A DNA stretch of 60,775 nt. It comes from JAWOFN01 sp046497505 [NCBI: bacterium]. GTDB taxonomy: Bacteria; Blakebacterota; Blakebacteria; Blakebacterales. The first letter of the stretch is position 1. Each line of letters starts with the position of its first letter. Positions 7,907 to 16,679 of this stretch are shown here, piece after piece. Both the position numbers and the translations under genes were made by a program. The stretch lies in the NCBI GenBank assembly GCA_046497505.1, contig JAWOFN010000125.1, positions 1 to 60,775 of the forward strand, in the 5' to 3' direction. The notes below the pieces were generated by a model, which did not search any database, was not told where the DNA came from, and saw only the letters and a list, made by a program, of their open reading frames with translations.

Positions 7907-9196
7907 TCATATCTCCAGAAGGATGAGTCCCGGTTCTTCCAGGTAGGATTTGAGCGTGTTCATGAAGGCGGCACCCTCGGCCCCGTCGGTGATCCGGTGG
8001 TCGAAGGTGATACCCAGGTACATCATGGGACGTATCTCCACTTCACCGTCGACCGCCACGGGGCGTTCCTTGATCCCTCCGACCCCCAGGATGGCGGCCT
8101 CGGGGTAGTTGATGACGGGCGTGGCGAAGAGTCCGCCGATGGCACCGTAGTTGGTGATGGTGATGGTGCTCCCCCGCAGGTCGTCGGGACCGATGGACGC
8201 GTCCCGCGTGGCCTCCGCCTTATCCACCATCTCCCGGGCAAGCTCCACCGCACTCTTGCGGTCCGCATCCCGGATCACCGGGACCAGCAGCCCCCGGTCG
8301 GTGGCCACGGCCACCCCCACGTGGTAGTCGTACAGGTAGGCGATCTCCCCCGCCTCCTCGTCCAGGTAGGCGTTGAACATGGGGTATTCCCGCAGCGCGG
8401 CGATGAGGGCCTTGATGATGAAGGGGAGGTAGGTGACCTTCACGCCCTCCGGGGCCCGTTCCTTCGCAGCCTGCCGCAAAGCCACCAGCCGGGTGGCGTC
8501 GATCTCGTCCACGTGGGTCACGTGCACGGCCTTCTGCTGCGATTCGGTCAGCCGCTCGCTGATCTTCCGCCGCAGCCCCTTCAGCTTGAAGCGCTCCTCG
8601 CCCCCGCTGGGGTACTTTCTCTTCTCCCTGGCCGGAGCATCCGAGGGCTCGGCCCCCTTCGTGAAGGACGCCACGTCCTCGGCCATGACCCGGCCCGCGG
8701 GACCGCTCCCCGGGACCTGGTCGATGTCGACGTCCTTCTCGCGTGCGATCCGCCGGACGCTGGTGGCAGCCAGCTGCTTCCCCCCGGGGCGGGGCCCGGC
8801 GGCGGCGCCGGGTCCCGTTTCTCCTCCCTCCTCTTCCTGCTCCCCTTCCCTCTCTTCTACCTTGTCGGGAGCGGGGCGGGTCGCCTCCTCCTCATCCTTC
8901 AGCTCCGCCTCGGCCTCGACCACTTCGAGCTCCTCTTCCGACTCCGGGACCTCCTCCCCCTCCTCACCGATGATGACCAGGCCGGTGCCGATCTCCACCA
9001 CCGTGCCCTCCTCGACGAGGATCTCGAGGATCTGGCCCTTCCGGGGAGTGGTGATCTCCACCGTGGCCTTGTCGGTCATGACCTCGACCATCGGCTGGTC
9101 CTCGGCGACCACCTCGCCCTCCTCCACCAGCCAGTTGACGACCTCACCCTCGGCGATGCCCTCACCGATGTCGGGGAGCTTGAACTCGAGCGCCAT
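7907..9196 (-). CDS. pdhC: Dihydrolipoamide acyltransferase (E2) of a 2-oxoacid dehydrogenase
   Basis: Core of the pyruvate or branched-chain 2-oxoacid dehydrogenase complex. Residues 1-80 form one lipoyl domain with the target lysine in MTDKA; an acidic Glu-rich linker (about 80-125) follows; the peripheral subunit-binding domain lies around 135-175 (AATSVRRIAREKDVDI, GPAGRVMAEDV); the catalytic domain ends with the active-site motif DHRITDG. 429 residues, intact. AGGAGG precedes the ATG. Substrate cannot be decided from E2 alone; the E1 genes directly upstream are damaged, while an intact E1 pair lies at 43-45 kb. Confidence 0.94.
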   Translation of the reverse strand: MALEFKLPDIGEGIAEGEVVNWLVEEGEVVAEDQPMVEVMTDKATVEITTPRKGQILEILVEEGTVVEIGTGLVIIGEEGEEVPESEEELEVVEAEAELKDEEEATRPAPDKVEEREGEQEEEGGETGPGAAAGPRPGGKQLAATSVRRIAREKDVDIDQVPGSGPAGRVMAEDVASFTKGAEPSDAPAREKRKYPSGGEERFKLKGLRRKISERLTESQQKAVHVTHVDEIDATRLVALRQAAKERAPEGVKVTYLPFIIKALIAALREYPMFNAYLDEEAGEIAYLYDYHVGVAVATDRGLLVPVIRDADRKSAVELAREMVDKAEATRDASIGPDDLRGSTITITNYGAIGGLFATPVINYPEAAILGVGGIKERPVAVDGEVEIRPMMYLGITFDHRITDGAEGAAFMNTLKSYLEEPGLILLEI

Positions 9197-9208
9197 GCCT
9201 GCGGCCTC

Positions 9209-9833
9209 CTAGAAGTCGGTTACCTGTTTGATCGCGTTCCAGACACGGTAGTCGTCCGGCATGTAGAGCCCCTCAAGAGAGTATGGGAAGGGCATGCCGG
9301 AGGTCGATCACCTCGGCGGATATCCCCGCGTCTGCCGCCCCTCCCGCTGCCCGGCCGCACACAGGGACCATGGCTCCGTAGGCGATGAGGGTCACGTCCC
9401 CGATGCCCGCCGTATGGGCGAAGTGACTCTCGATGCTCTGGCTGTGATAGTGCCCGCCCCGGGTGCCGCCGCCGAAGGGAGTACGTATCACCATCGGCAG
9501 GGTGAACATCCCGGCGGACTTGTACCGGAACTTGGTGACCTCGCTGGGTATCTGGTCGAAGGGGGGCCAGATGAAGTCGGCGAACTGGATCTCGACCACC
9601 GGGTGCAGCCCATGCAGCGCCGTCCCGAAGGCCATCCCGACGATGCCGGATTCGTTGAGGGGCGTGTCGATCACCCGCTCCTCTCCGTACGCCTCGAAGA
9701 GTCCCTGTGGGGCCCGGAAGCCCCCTCCGTTGCCCCCCACGTCCTCCCCCAGGAGGACGATCTTTTCCTCCCGTCCCATCTCGTGGGCCAGGGCGGCGTT
9801 CACCTCCTGGATCAATGTCATGGTTCTCGGCAT
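9209..9833 (-). pseudogene. pdhB: 2-oxoacid dehydrogenase E1 beta, internal out-of-frame deletion
   Basis: The N-terminal two thirds are normal E1 beta (LLGEDVGGNGGGF, DTPLNESGIVGMAFG, GGHYHSQSIE). After AEVIDLR (near 9297) the frame runs into a stop at 9273, but one frame over the true C-terminus continues at once: MPFPYSLEGLYMPDDY to VTDF, stop at 9209. Compared with the paralogue at 43.1 kb about 65 residues are missing between the two blocks, including the segment that normally carries the HEAPR motif and the transketolase C-terminal domain core. The ATG at 9833 follows E1 alpha by about 70 bp. As sequenced it cannot make a working beta subunit; real decay and misassembly are both possible. 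Confidence 0.88.
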
Positions 9834-9900
9834 GCTCGCACCTCTGTGTGGACCGGACCGCCCTCGCCGCGGCTTCGCCGGCTGATCCCCCCCGTGGGGA

Positions 9901-10554
9901 CTAGTGCCGCTGCTGCTCCAGCTGGGGGGTGAGCTCGACGTATACGTCGACGAAGAGGCTGGAGACCGGGACGGCCGGCACGGATTCCTCCTCTTCCACG
10001 ATCCCGCCCAGCTCTTCCCGGGCGCGCTCGACGGCCTGACGGGTTGCCCAGTACATGGCCAGGACGTCGTTGCCGTCCACCCGGATCCCCTCCATCCCGT
10101 ACGCCTCCGCTTTCTGGGCCAGGGTCTCCGAAGCGGTCTGCTTCTCTCCCGGCAGGCTGATGGCCCATCCGTTGTTCTGACAGACAAACACGGCAGGGGC
10201 CTTGTACACCCCGGCGAAGTTGAGACCGGTGTGGAAGTCGCTGCTGCTGGTGGCACCGTCGCCGAAGTAGGCGATGGCGATACGGTCTCCCCCGGTGGGG
10301 CGTTCCGCTACGGCCCAGCCGGTACCGTGGATGATGTGTGTCCCGATGGGACTGGAGGGGGTGACGAAGCCGATCGTGTCCAGGCCGTAGTGGTTGGGCA
10401 TCTGGCGGCCCCTGCCGGGGTCCGCCTGGTTCCCGTAGAGCTGACCCATCAGGTCCTTGAGCGGCATGCCCCGGACCAGGGCCACGCTCAGTTCACGGTA
10501 GGCGGGGAAGACGAAGTCGTCCTCCTTGATGACGCTAGTCGGCTTCTTCGCCAT
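9901..10554 (-). pseudogene. pdhA: 2-oxoacid dehydrogenase E1 alpha with two in-frame internal deletions
   Basis: The thiamine-diphosphate core is clear: FGDGATSSSDFH through VCQNNGWAIS, then KAEAYGMEGIRVDGNDV. The product is only 217 residues against ~350 usual. The start MAKKPTS has a good AAGGGAGGG and overlaps the lipA end, so it looks genuine, yet it jumps straight to EDDFVFPAYRE, skipping the ~65-residue N-terminal region with the QGRIG-type motif. A second jump falls after QAVERARE (about 10011-10022): the segment with the usual TYRL-H-TSDDP motif is gone and the distal C-terminus (SSLFVDVYVELTPQL) follows. Reading frame is kept at both joints. Probably non-functional as written. Confidence 0.85.
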
Positions 10555-11470
10555 CCATCCCTCCCTTGATGACGCTCTGGATGAAGAACTCCCCTGCCCG
10601 GTAAGAGGACCGCACCAGGGGACCGCTCGCCACGTACTTGAAACCCTTCTCCCTCCCCATCAGCCGGTAGGTGTCGAACTGCTCCGGGGTGACGTACTCC
10701 TCCACCGGGAGGTGCCTGCTGCTGGGTCTCAGGTACTGGCCGATCGTGAGGAAGTCCACATCGACCGCCCGCAGGTCGTCCATGGCCTCGGCCACCTCCT
10801 CCTCGCTCTCGCCCAGGCCCACCATCAGGGAGGACTTCGTCCAGAGGGGCTCGGGCCGCACCTCGGGAGCCAGGGTCTTGAGGTCGGAGAGGACCTGCAG
10901 GGTCAGGTCGTAACCGGCCCGGCTGTCCCGGACCGCCCGCGTCAGCCGTCGCACCGTCTCCTGGTTCTGCCCGACCACCTCGGGCCCCGCCGCGACCAGG
11001 GTCCTGAGGGCCTCCCGATCACCGCCGAAATCCGGGATGAGGGTCTCGAGCATCATGTCCGGGCGGAGTTTCTTGATCTCCCTGACGGTCTTCGCATAGT
11101 GGGCCGCACCCCCGTCGGGGAGATCGTCGCGGTCCACGCTGGTGATGACGACGTAGGAGAGGTTCTCGAGGCCTTCCAGGGCCCGAGCCGTGTTCACCGG
11201 TTCCAGGGGGTCGAGACGGCCTGCGGGGTCGCCGCTGTGCACGTTGCAGAAACGGCACCCGCGGGTGCAGACATCCCCCATGATCATGATGGTGGCCGTG
11301 CCCTCGCCCCAGCACTCCCCCACGTTGGGGCAGCCCGCCTCCTCGCATACGGTATGGAGGTTGAGCCCCCTGAGGGTCTGCTTGAGACCGGCGTACTCGT
11401 CGCCGCCGGGTGCCCGGACCTTGAGCCATTCCGGCTTCCGCTGGGAGGTATCTGCACTAGGTATTGGCAT
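10535..11470 (-). CDS. lipA: Lipoyl synthase
   Basis: Radical-SAM enzyme that inserts two sulfurs into protein-bound octanoyl groups to make lipoyl cofactors. The 311-residue protein has the auxiliary cluster motif CEEAGCPNVGEC, the radical-SAM motif CTRGCRFCNV, PDGGA and the C-terminal RSSYRAGEFF with the conserved serine. It is the first gene of the pyruvate dehydrogenase cluster; its last codons overlap the start of E1 alpha by 20 bp. Its ATG lies 12 bases after a good -10 box and lacks a Shine-Dalgarno, so translation is probably from a very short or absent leader. Confidence 0.96.
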   Translation of the reverse strand: MPIPSADTSQRKPEWLKVRAPGGDEYAGLKQTLRGLNLHTVCEEAGCPNVGECWGEGTATIMIMGDVCTRGCRFCNVHSGDPAGRLDPLEPVNTARALEGLENLSYVVITSVDRDDLPDGGAAHYAKTVREIKKLRPDMMLETLIPDFGGDREALRTLVAAGPEVVGQNQETVRRLTRAVRDSRAGYDLTLQVLSDLKTLAPEVRPEPLWTKSSLMVGLGESEEEVAEAMDDLRAVDVDFLTIGQYLRPSSRHLPVEEYVTPEQFDTYRLMGREKGFKYVASGPLVRSSYRAGEFFIQSVIKGGMDGEEAD

Positions 11471-11482
11471 AACAGGGAATGC

Positions 11483-11511
11483 ACTATAAGTTTACGTGTC
11501 TATCCGGGCAA
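11483..11511 (-). promoter_or_regulatory. Promoter of the lipA-pdh operon
   Basis: Minus strand TTGCCC (11506-11511), 17-bp spacer, TATAGT (11483-11488). The lipA ATG is 12 bases further, leaving about five bases of leader and no ribosome-binding site. Confidence 0.6.
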
Positions 11512-11587
11512 GGCCGACCACGCCGGACGCGACCCCTTTCACCTGCATGAACGGCCCCCTGCCGCACCAGCACTCGATGGAGGATCC

Positions 11588-12325
11588 ATGGCACGTCAGC
11601 GCACACCTGTGAAACCGTACCGCCCCGACCCCGACGCATGGGACCGGCTCACCGGGCTCTTCGATGAATGGGCCGAGAGCGGGTCCGACACGGGGATGGA
11701 GGAGAGTCACCGGCACCTGGGGGCGGCCATCGCCGCCGAGCTCCCCGCCGCCGATGACGAGACCCTGCTCGACCTCTCCTGCGGGACGGGATGGTTCGCC
11801 CGTCACCTCGCCACCGAGGTGGCCCCGGAAGGACAGGTCATCGGAGTCGACCTCTCCCCGAAGATGATCGAGACCGCCCGGGCATCGTCAGAGAATTCCG
11901 ACAACGTCCGCTTCGATGTCGCCCAGGCGGAGGAACTCCCCCTGGACGATGACAGCGTGGACCACATCGTGAGCCTGGAATCGTTCTACTACTACCCCGA
12001 CCAGGTCAGCGCGGCCCACGAGATGTTCCGTGTCCTGAAGCCCGGCGGCACCTTCTTCGTCGCCATGAACTTCTTTCTGGAGAACGCCGCCTCGCACCAC
12101 TGGCGCGACCTGATGGAAGTGACCATGCACTGCAAGGGCGCCGAACAGTACAACACCCTCTTCCGGGCCGCCGGATTCATCGATGTCGGCGACCAGCGGG
12201 TGCGGTACGAAGGGGAGGTCACCGAACCGGACGGCAAGTGGATGCGCAACCAGCAGGAGGCCCAGACGTTCTTCGAGGAGGGCGCCCTGCTCATCTCCGG
12301 CCGTAAGCCCCCGGAGGACATGTAG
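11588..12325 (+). CDS. Class I SAM-dependent methyltransferase
   Basis: A 245-residue cytosolic Rossmann-fold methyltransferase of the Methyltransf_11 type. Motif I is LLDLSCGTGWFARHLA (about residues 56-71), followed by IGVDLSPKMIE (motif II), AQAEELPLDDDSVD and the post-motif HEMFRVLKPGGTF. The C-terminal part (RNQQEAQTFFEEGALLISGRK) is less typical. The substrate cannot be inferred; the family includes methylases of quinones, lipids and small molecules. GGAGG sits five bases before the ATG. Divergent from lipA, with a hairpin terminator after it. Confidence 0.85.
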   Translation: MARQRTPVKPYRPDPDAWDRLTGLFDEWAESGSDTGMEESHRHLGAAIAAELPAADDETLLDLSCGTGWFARHLATEVAPEGQVIGVDLSPKMIETARASSENSDNVRFDVAQAEELPLDDDSVDHIVSLESFYYYPDQVSAAHEMFRVLKPGGTFFVAMNFFLENAASHHWRDLMEVTMHCKGAEQYNTLFRAAGFIDVGDQRVRYEGEVTEPDGKWMRNQQEAQTFFEEGALLISGRKPPEDM

Positions 12326-12398
12326 GGGAGAGAGAGTGCGGCGGGCAGGGAGAAGGCTCCGCCGACCTTTGCACATGCGCTATCGGATCCGAAACCAC

Positions 12399-12433
12399 GC
12401 GCCCGGGCCCGCCGGTCCGGGCGCCTCTGTTTG
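12399..12433 (+). terminator. Rho-independent terminator after the methyltransferase
   Basis: GCGCCCGG (12399-12406) and CCGGGCGC (12417-12424) form a stem, followed by CTCTGTTTG. Confidence 0.6.
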
Positions 12434-12456
12434 ACAGGGAGCGCAGGGGGACGTCC

Positions 12457-13326
12457 ATGAGTCATCGCCTCATCGACCTTCATGCTCATACCACGGCCAG
12501 TGACGGCAGTCTATCCCCCACCGGGCTGGTGGAGGCGGCCCTGGAAGCGGACCTCGCCGCGGTGGGCATCACCGACCACGACACCATCGACGGAGTGCCC
12601 GAGGCCCTGGATGCGGGCAGGAGGCTGGGGATCCGGGTGGTACCCGGGGTGGAGATCTCCTGCGAGCTGGCGGGGGGGACCCTCCATATCCTGGGGTACG
12701 GTTTCGATCCCGGGCACCCCGACCTGAACACCGGTCTCGGCCGCCTGAAGCAGGCACGGGAGGATCGCAACCCGCGGATCATCCGCCGACTCAATGAACT
12801 GGGCGTCGACATCACCCTGGAGCAGGTGGCGGAGCGGGCCGGCGGAGGCATGATCGGACGGCCCCACATCGCCCAGACCCTCAAGGATCTGGGGGCGGTG
12901 GAGACCGTCCAGGAGGCCTTCGACGAGTACCTGGGGAGCGGAGCGAAGGCGCATTTCGACAAGTTCCGCTTCCAGCCGGGGGAGGCGTTCGGGATGATCC
13001 GCTCCGCCGGGGGGATCCCGGTCATGGCCCACCCCCACCAGACCCGCCGTGAGGGGGAGGAACTGCGGACGCTCGTCGCCCGGCTCCGGCAGGCGGGGCT
13101 GGAGGGGATCGAAGTGCGCTACAGCCGGCACACCCCGGATCAGCAGGCCTTCTACCAGGGACTGGCGGAGGAGTTCGACCTGGTCCCCACCGGCGGCAGC
13201 GACTTCCACGGTCGGACCAAGCCGGACATCGAGCTGGGCCGGGGGAAGGGGGCCCTTGAGGTGCCGGCCTCCTGGCTCGAGACCATCGACGAGCGCATCG
13301 AGGCCGTACGCTCCTCGGCCGGCTGA
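12457..13326 (+). CDS. PHP-domain phosphoesterase, RNase AM / TrpH-like
   Basis: A 289-residue metal-dependent phosphoesterase of the polymerase and histidinol phosphatase (PHP) superfamily. Metal ligands are visible in order: LHAHTTASDGSL, ITDHDTIDG, GVEISCE, HILGYGFD, GRPHIAQ, MAHPHQ and GSDFHGRTKP. This set matches the RNase AM (YciV/TrpH) group, which removes nucleotides from 5' ends of RNA and hydrolyses 3',5'-bisphosphonucleotides; assignment to that activity is by family. Lies alone between two terminators. Confidence 0.9.
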   Translation: MSHRLIDLHAHTTASDGSLSPTGLVEAALEADLAAVGITDHDTIDGVPEALDAGRRLGIRVVPGVEISCELAGGTLHILGYGFDPGHPDLNTGLGRLKQAREDRNPRIIRRLNELGVDITLEQVAERAGGGMIGRPHIAQTLKDLGAVETVQEAFDEYLGSGAKAHFDKFRFQPGEAFGMIRSAGGIPVMAHPHQTRREGEELRTLVARLRQAGLEGIEVRYSRHTPDQQAFYQGLAEEFDLVPTGGSDFHGRTKPDIELGRGKGALEVPASWLETIDERIEAVRSSAG

Positions 13327-13359
13327 TCCCCCCTCTCACATCAGAGGCAGGTTCCCCGG

Positions 13360-13392
13360 AAAAAAAGAGGCCCCGGTCCACCGGGGCCTCTT
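13360..13392 (-). terminator. Strong bidirectional hairpin terminator
   Basis: AAGAGGCCCCGG and CCGGGGCCTCTT pair perfectly (12 bp, loop TCCA). On the minus strand the stem is followed by seven T residues, an ideal end for the lipoprotein gene; it also closes the PHP gene on the plus strand. Confidence 0.85.
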
Positions 13393-13417
13393 CGGATCGC
13401 TGCCGTGCAGATCCCTG

Positions 13418-14158
13418 TCAGTCGGCGGTGCTCCCGATGATGTTGATCTGCACCGCCGGCAGCCCGGTGAAGGTGGAGGTACGCGTCACCGTGCTGAAGC
13501 CATCGGTGGCGTCGAAGTCGAAACTCCCATCCACCGTCCCCACGGCGTAGGTACAGCTGATACCCTGCATCGCCACATTCTGACACGCCTCGGTTTCTTC
13601 GAAGATCACGTTGGAGATGGAGAAGGTCCCGCTGGTGCTGACGTAGGTGACTTCGGGATCCTCCGTTCCATCCACGTAGAAGGCGATCGCCTCTTCACTC
13701 TCGATCACCGCGGTACCGTCCGAGAGCGCGGTATCGATGGCGTAGACCGAGATGGCCTCCTCGACGGTCTGGGCCTCCACGTCCAGACCGGCCCAGGCCG
13801 CCACGCCGGTCCAGCTCTCGTCGATGGACTCACCTTCCCACGTGCCGCTGATGTTCAGCTCGAGCGCGAAGGCCTGCCAGCCCGATGCCTGGGCCCGCTC
13901 GGCGGTGCGGGCGACAGCCTGTTCCAGCGTCCCGGTCCCCACCGTGATGTCTCCGAAGGAGACCTCACCCGGCTCGACCAGCATGGCGTAGGATCCAACG
14001 GGCCCCAGGGCGTCGTTCGCTGCAAGGGTCCCGAGCACGGCGTTGTACTCCTCGACGTTGCTGCTCGGTCCTGTGGGACCGTCGTCGTCGTCGCTGCACC
14101 CGCCCAGGGTGAGTCCGGCCATCAGGGCCAGGACCATCAGCATCTTAAGTCTTCGCAT
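13418..14158 (-). CDS. Predicted lipoprotein of unknown function
   Basis: A 246-residue secreted protein. The N-terminus is a lipoprotein signal peptide (MRRLKMLMVLALMAGLTLGGC) with the lipidated cysteine followed by a run of Asp, DDDD. The rest is rich in Thr, Ser, Gly and acidic residues, with alternating beta-strand-like pattern and two cysteines (in TEACQNVAMQGISCTYA) that could form a disulfide. I do not recognise a family. GGGAGGAA precedes the ATG. Upstream is a small dyad, ACCGTA-N6-TACGGT at 14194-14211, and a TATACT -10-like box at 14183-14188. Ends in a strong terminator, so it is monocistronic. Confidence 0.8.
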   Translation of the reverse strand: MRRLKMLMVLALMAGLTLGGCSDDDDGPTGPSSNVEEYNAVLGTLAANDALGPVGSYAMLVEPGEVSFGDITVGTGTLEQAVARTAERAQASGWQAFALELNISGTWEGESIDESWTGVAAWAGLDVEAQTVEEAISVYAIDTALSDGTAVIESEEAIAFYVDGTEDPEVTYVSTSGTFSISNVIFEETEACQNVAMQGISCTYAVGTVDGSFDFDATDGFSTVTRTSTFTGLPAVQINIIGSTAD

Positions 14159-14193
14159 CGTTCCTCCCTCGGGTCGTTTCTCAGTATACGTAC

Positions 14194-14211
14194 ACCGTAA
14201 AAAGATACGGT
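14194..14211. promoter_or_regulatory. Inverted repeat upstream of the lipoprotein gene
   Basis: ACCGTA, six bases, TACGGT, directly upstream of a TATACT -10-like box on the minus strand. It is placed where an operator would be, but no regulator can be named. Confidence 0.3.
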
Positions 14212-14240
14212 ACCTCCCCCGCCGGCCCACAAGCGGAAAG

Positions 14241-14259
14241 CCGGACCTCCCAGGTCCGG
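14241..14259 (-). terminator. Hairpin after the M28 peptidase gene
   Basis: CCGGACCT and AGGTCCGG with a three-base loop, followed on the minus strand by CTTTCC. The T-run is weak, so termination may be partial. Confidence 0.45.
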
Positions 14260-14315
14260 TCTCCCGTTCTTCACGGCTCTGGGGAAGGAGGCCCGCTGTC
14301 GACCGGTCTCTTCCC

Positions 14316-16679
14316 TCAGCGGGAAGACCGCCGGACGGTGTCGGACTGTGCAGGGAAACGATACCATACCTCCACATGCATCGCGGGGTCCACCACAACC
14401 TCGCTCCGCCGTGCCGCGGAAGGTCCGAACAGGGTTCCGGCCAGGTCGCCGGCGACGGAGGACATCAGGTGCAGGGAAAGGCCCGCCCCGGTCCGGACGC
14501 TCACCGGCAGGCGGAAGAGGTAGGTGAAGTCCGCTCCCGCGTCCATCACCACCAGCCGATGGCCGCTCCCGCTCTCCACCAGCCACCGGTCCCCGACCCG
14601 GGCGGAATCCGACGAAGCGAAAGTGAGACGGATGCCGTCGGCCAGGGCGGGCGAGGTGACCTCCACAAGCAGTTCCCCCTGGGTCCATCCTCCGCCCGTC
14701 CCCACCGTGTCGAACCGGGCCTCAGCCTGCCATCCGGTGGAGGGGGCGTCCTCCGGGACACGCAGCCGTGCCCGGGTGTCCCCTTCGATCTCCACCTCCC
14801 AGGCACTCTCCATCCCCAGGAGCCGGTCCCAGCTCCACACCGTGGCGTTGCGGGGCATCCCGTCCGCCCCGGCGTAGACGTCCACTTCCACCAGCTGGCG
14901 GAAACCGGACCGATAGGCAGGGAGCATCCAGGCGGTCAGGGACCCCGCCACGGTCAGCACCGTCAGCAGCAGGCCCACGGCGGGCCGGGAGGCCCGCAGC
15001 GCCGCGCCGGAGGGTTCGGTGCCCTCCTCGGGACGGGTCCCGCTGAGCGCGGGCCAGAGCCCTTGGAGGACCAGCGCCACCGGCCAGGCGAGCCACGCCC
15101 GGAGGGCCGCGGTGGCCAGCGGGGGTACACTCCATCCCATGAGGGTCACCGCTTCCCTGAGCACCCGGGGGCTCAGAGCGGATGCCAGGGGCCAGAAGGC
15201 GGGGATCAGCAGGACCAGGGCCGCCCATCCTCCCGTCTTCCCCGGCAGGGCCCGGACGGTGAAGAGGGCCGCCACCAGCCAGAGCGTCGCCCAGGCGAAT
15301 GGGAGGGCGCCGTCCGGTCCCACCACCACCGCCACCGCCAGCGCGTGCAGGCCCATGAGGAGGACCGCACCCCCCAGGTCCCGGTCCGGGGAACGGGGAC
15401 GGACGGAGGCGGAGAGACGGGCTGCCAGCCACGCCGCCAGCAGTCCCGAGGTCAGACCGGCCAGGGTGAAGAGGTCGGTGTGGGCCATCCAGGGGTGGAG
15501 GTAGCCGGTGAGGATCCGGTCGAGGAGGGCGGGGAGCCCGGCTCCGAAGCCGAAGGCCCCGGCGATGACCAGGCTGCGCAGTGCTCCAACCGGTCGGGGG
15601 AGGAAGCGGGTGCGCCCCAGCAGGAAGACCCCCGCCGCGGCCAGCAGACCCGCCAGGGTCCAGAGCCACAGCGTATTCCCCGACGGAAGGTAGGTGACCC
15701 AGGGTAGGGGAAGCACACCATAGAGGATATCCCCCTCCCCCGGCACCGGCATCTCCCTGTCGAAACGCAGGGCCAGCGACGCCATGAGGAGGGTCCCCTC
15801 CCCCAGGGTCCGCGGGTCCAGGTTCTCGGGCAGGTCCAGGGGCGTGTGGTACGACCAGCGCTCCATCCGGTTGCTCAGGGTCCAGGCCGGGATGCCCCGC
15901 TCCAGGAAGGGCCGGTGGTCCGCCCCGTAGGGCAGGGGCATGAGGCGGGGGAGCAGCACCCAGGCCGGGACCACGTCGAACCGTCCCAGGCCGCGGCGTC
16001 TCGCCTCATCCCGGGCCGCCTGCTGGAACCAGAGAGGGGCGGCCGTGGGCATGGGCGCCGAGAGGATGGGACCGAACCCCAGCGGGTCGGCGTTCACCAC
16101 CGCCCCCACCTCCCCCTCCTCCAGTCCCGCGGCATAGTGGGTCGCCCCGATGAGGCCGTCCTCCTCACCGGTGAAGATGACGAAGCGGATCTCGTGCCGG
16201 GTGGGGAGGTCCCTCAGCAGCCGGGCGGCCTCCAGGACGGCTGCCACCCCGCTCGCGTCGTCGTTCGCCCCCGGCGCCAGGCGGTCCACGGTGTCCATGT
16301 GGGCGCTAAGCACGATGGCCGGCCGATCCCCCGGCTTCACCGCGACCAGGTTGTGGGCACCGAGCAGGAAGCGGTCGGGGGACCAGGTGGAGCTGCTCCA
16401 CTCTCCCGGGATGTCGAGGACCCCCACCGGCTCCCGCCTCACCTCGCAGCCGAGCGCGCGGAACGTGCGTTCCGCGTAGACCATCCCCTCCGCCTCCGCC
16501 TCCGAACCGGCCGGGCGCGCACCGATCCGTCCGGCCAGCACCCTGACGTGGGTGTAGGCCGCCTCGCCCACCGGACCGGGGTCGGGCAGCTCCGGGAGGG
16601 GGGACTGCGCCCCCGCGGTGACCGGGAGGAGCAGCAGCGCGGAGAGGAGTGTCCCCGCGCCCCGGCGTGAGGTCCTCAC
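14316..16679 (-). CDS. M28 family zinc aminopeptidase with C-terminal membrane domain
   Basis: A 787-residue envelope protein. A cleavable signal peptide (to about VTAGAQS) leads into an M28 peptidase domain with the co-catalytic zinc motifs LSAHMDTVD, GANDDASG, TGEEDGLIGA and NADPLG (roughly residues 110-200). From about 335 to 600 there are around eight to nine hydrophobic segments, then a C-terminal beta-rich domain of ~170 residues. The peptidase-plus-membrane layout resembles the Ermp1/Pff1 branch of M28 known from eukaryotic endoplasmic reticulum and vacuole. The catalytic part should face the periplasm. It overlaps the upstream Fe-S gene by four bases (ATGA), so the two are cotranscribed, though no functional link is obvious. 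Confidence 0.88.
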   Translation of the reverse strand: MRTSRRGAGTLLSALLLLPVTAGAQSPLPELPDPGPVGEAAYTHVRVLAGRIGARPAGSEAEAEGMVYAERTFRALGCEVRREPVGVLDIPGEWSSSTWSPDRFLLGAHNLVAVKPGDRPAIVLSAHMDTVDRLAPGANDDASGVAAVLEAARLLRDLPTRHEIRFVIFTGEEDGLIGATHYAAGLEEGEVGAVVNADPLGFGPILSAPMPTAAPLWFQQAARDEARRRGLGRFDVVPAWVLLPRLMPLPYGADHRPFLERGIPAWTLSNRMERWSYHTPLDLPENLDPRTLGEGTLLMASLALRFDREMPVPGEGDILYGVLPLPWVTYLPSGNTLWLWTLAGLLAAAGVFLLGRTRFLPRPVGALRSLVIAGAFGFGAGLPALLDRILTGYLHPWMAHTDLFTLAGLTSGLLAAWLAARLSASVRPRSPDRDLGGAVLLMGLHALAVAVVVGPDGALPFAWATLWLVAALFTVRALPGKTGGWAALVLLIPAFWPLASALSPRVLREAVTLMGWSVPPLATAALRAWLAWPVALVLQGLWPALSGTRPEEGTEPSGAALRASRPAVGLLLTVLTVAGSLTAWMLPAYRSGFRQLVEVDVYAGADGMPRNATVWSWDRLLGMESAWEVEIEGDTRARLRVPEDAPSTGWQAEARFDTVGTGGGWTQGELLVEVTSPALADGIRLTFASSDSARVGDRWLVESGSGHRLVVMDAGADFTYLFRLPVSVRTGAGLSLHLMSSVAGDLAGTLFGPSAARRSEVVVDPAMHVEVWYRFPAQSDTVRRSSR

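Noticed and set aside
12430-12457. TTGACA just before the PHP gene as a promoter
   Set aside because: Only about 20 bases separate it from the ATG, which has its own GC-rich upstream; no -10 box fits at 16-18 bp.
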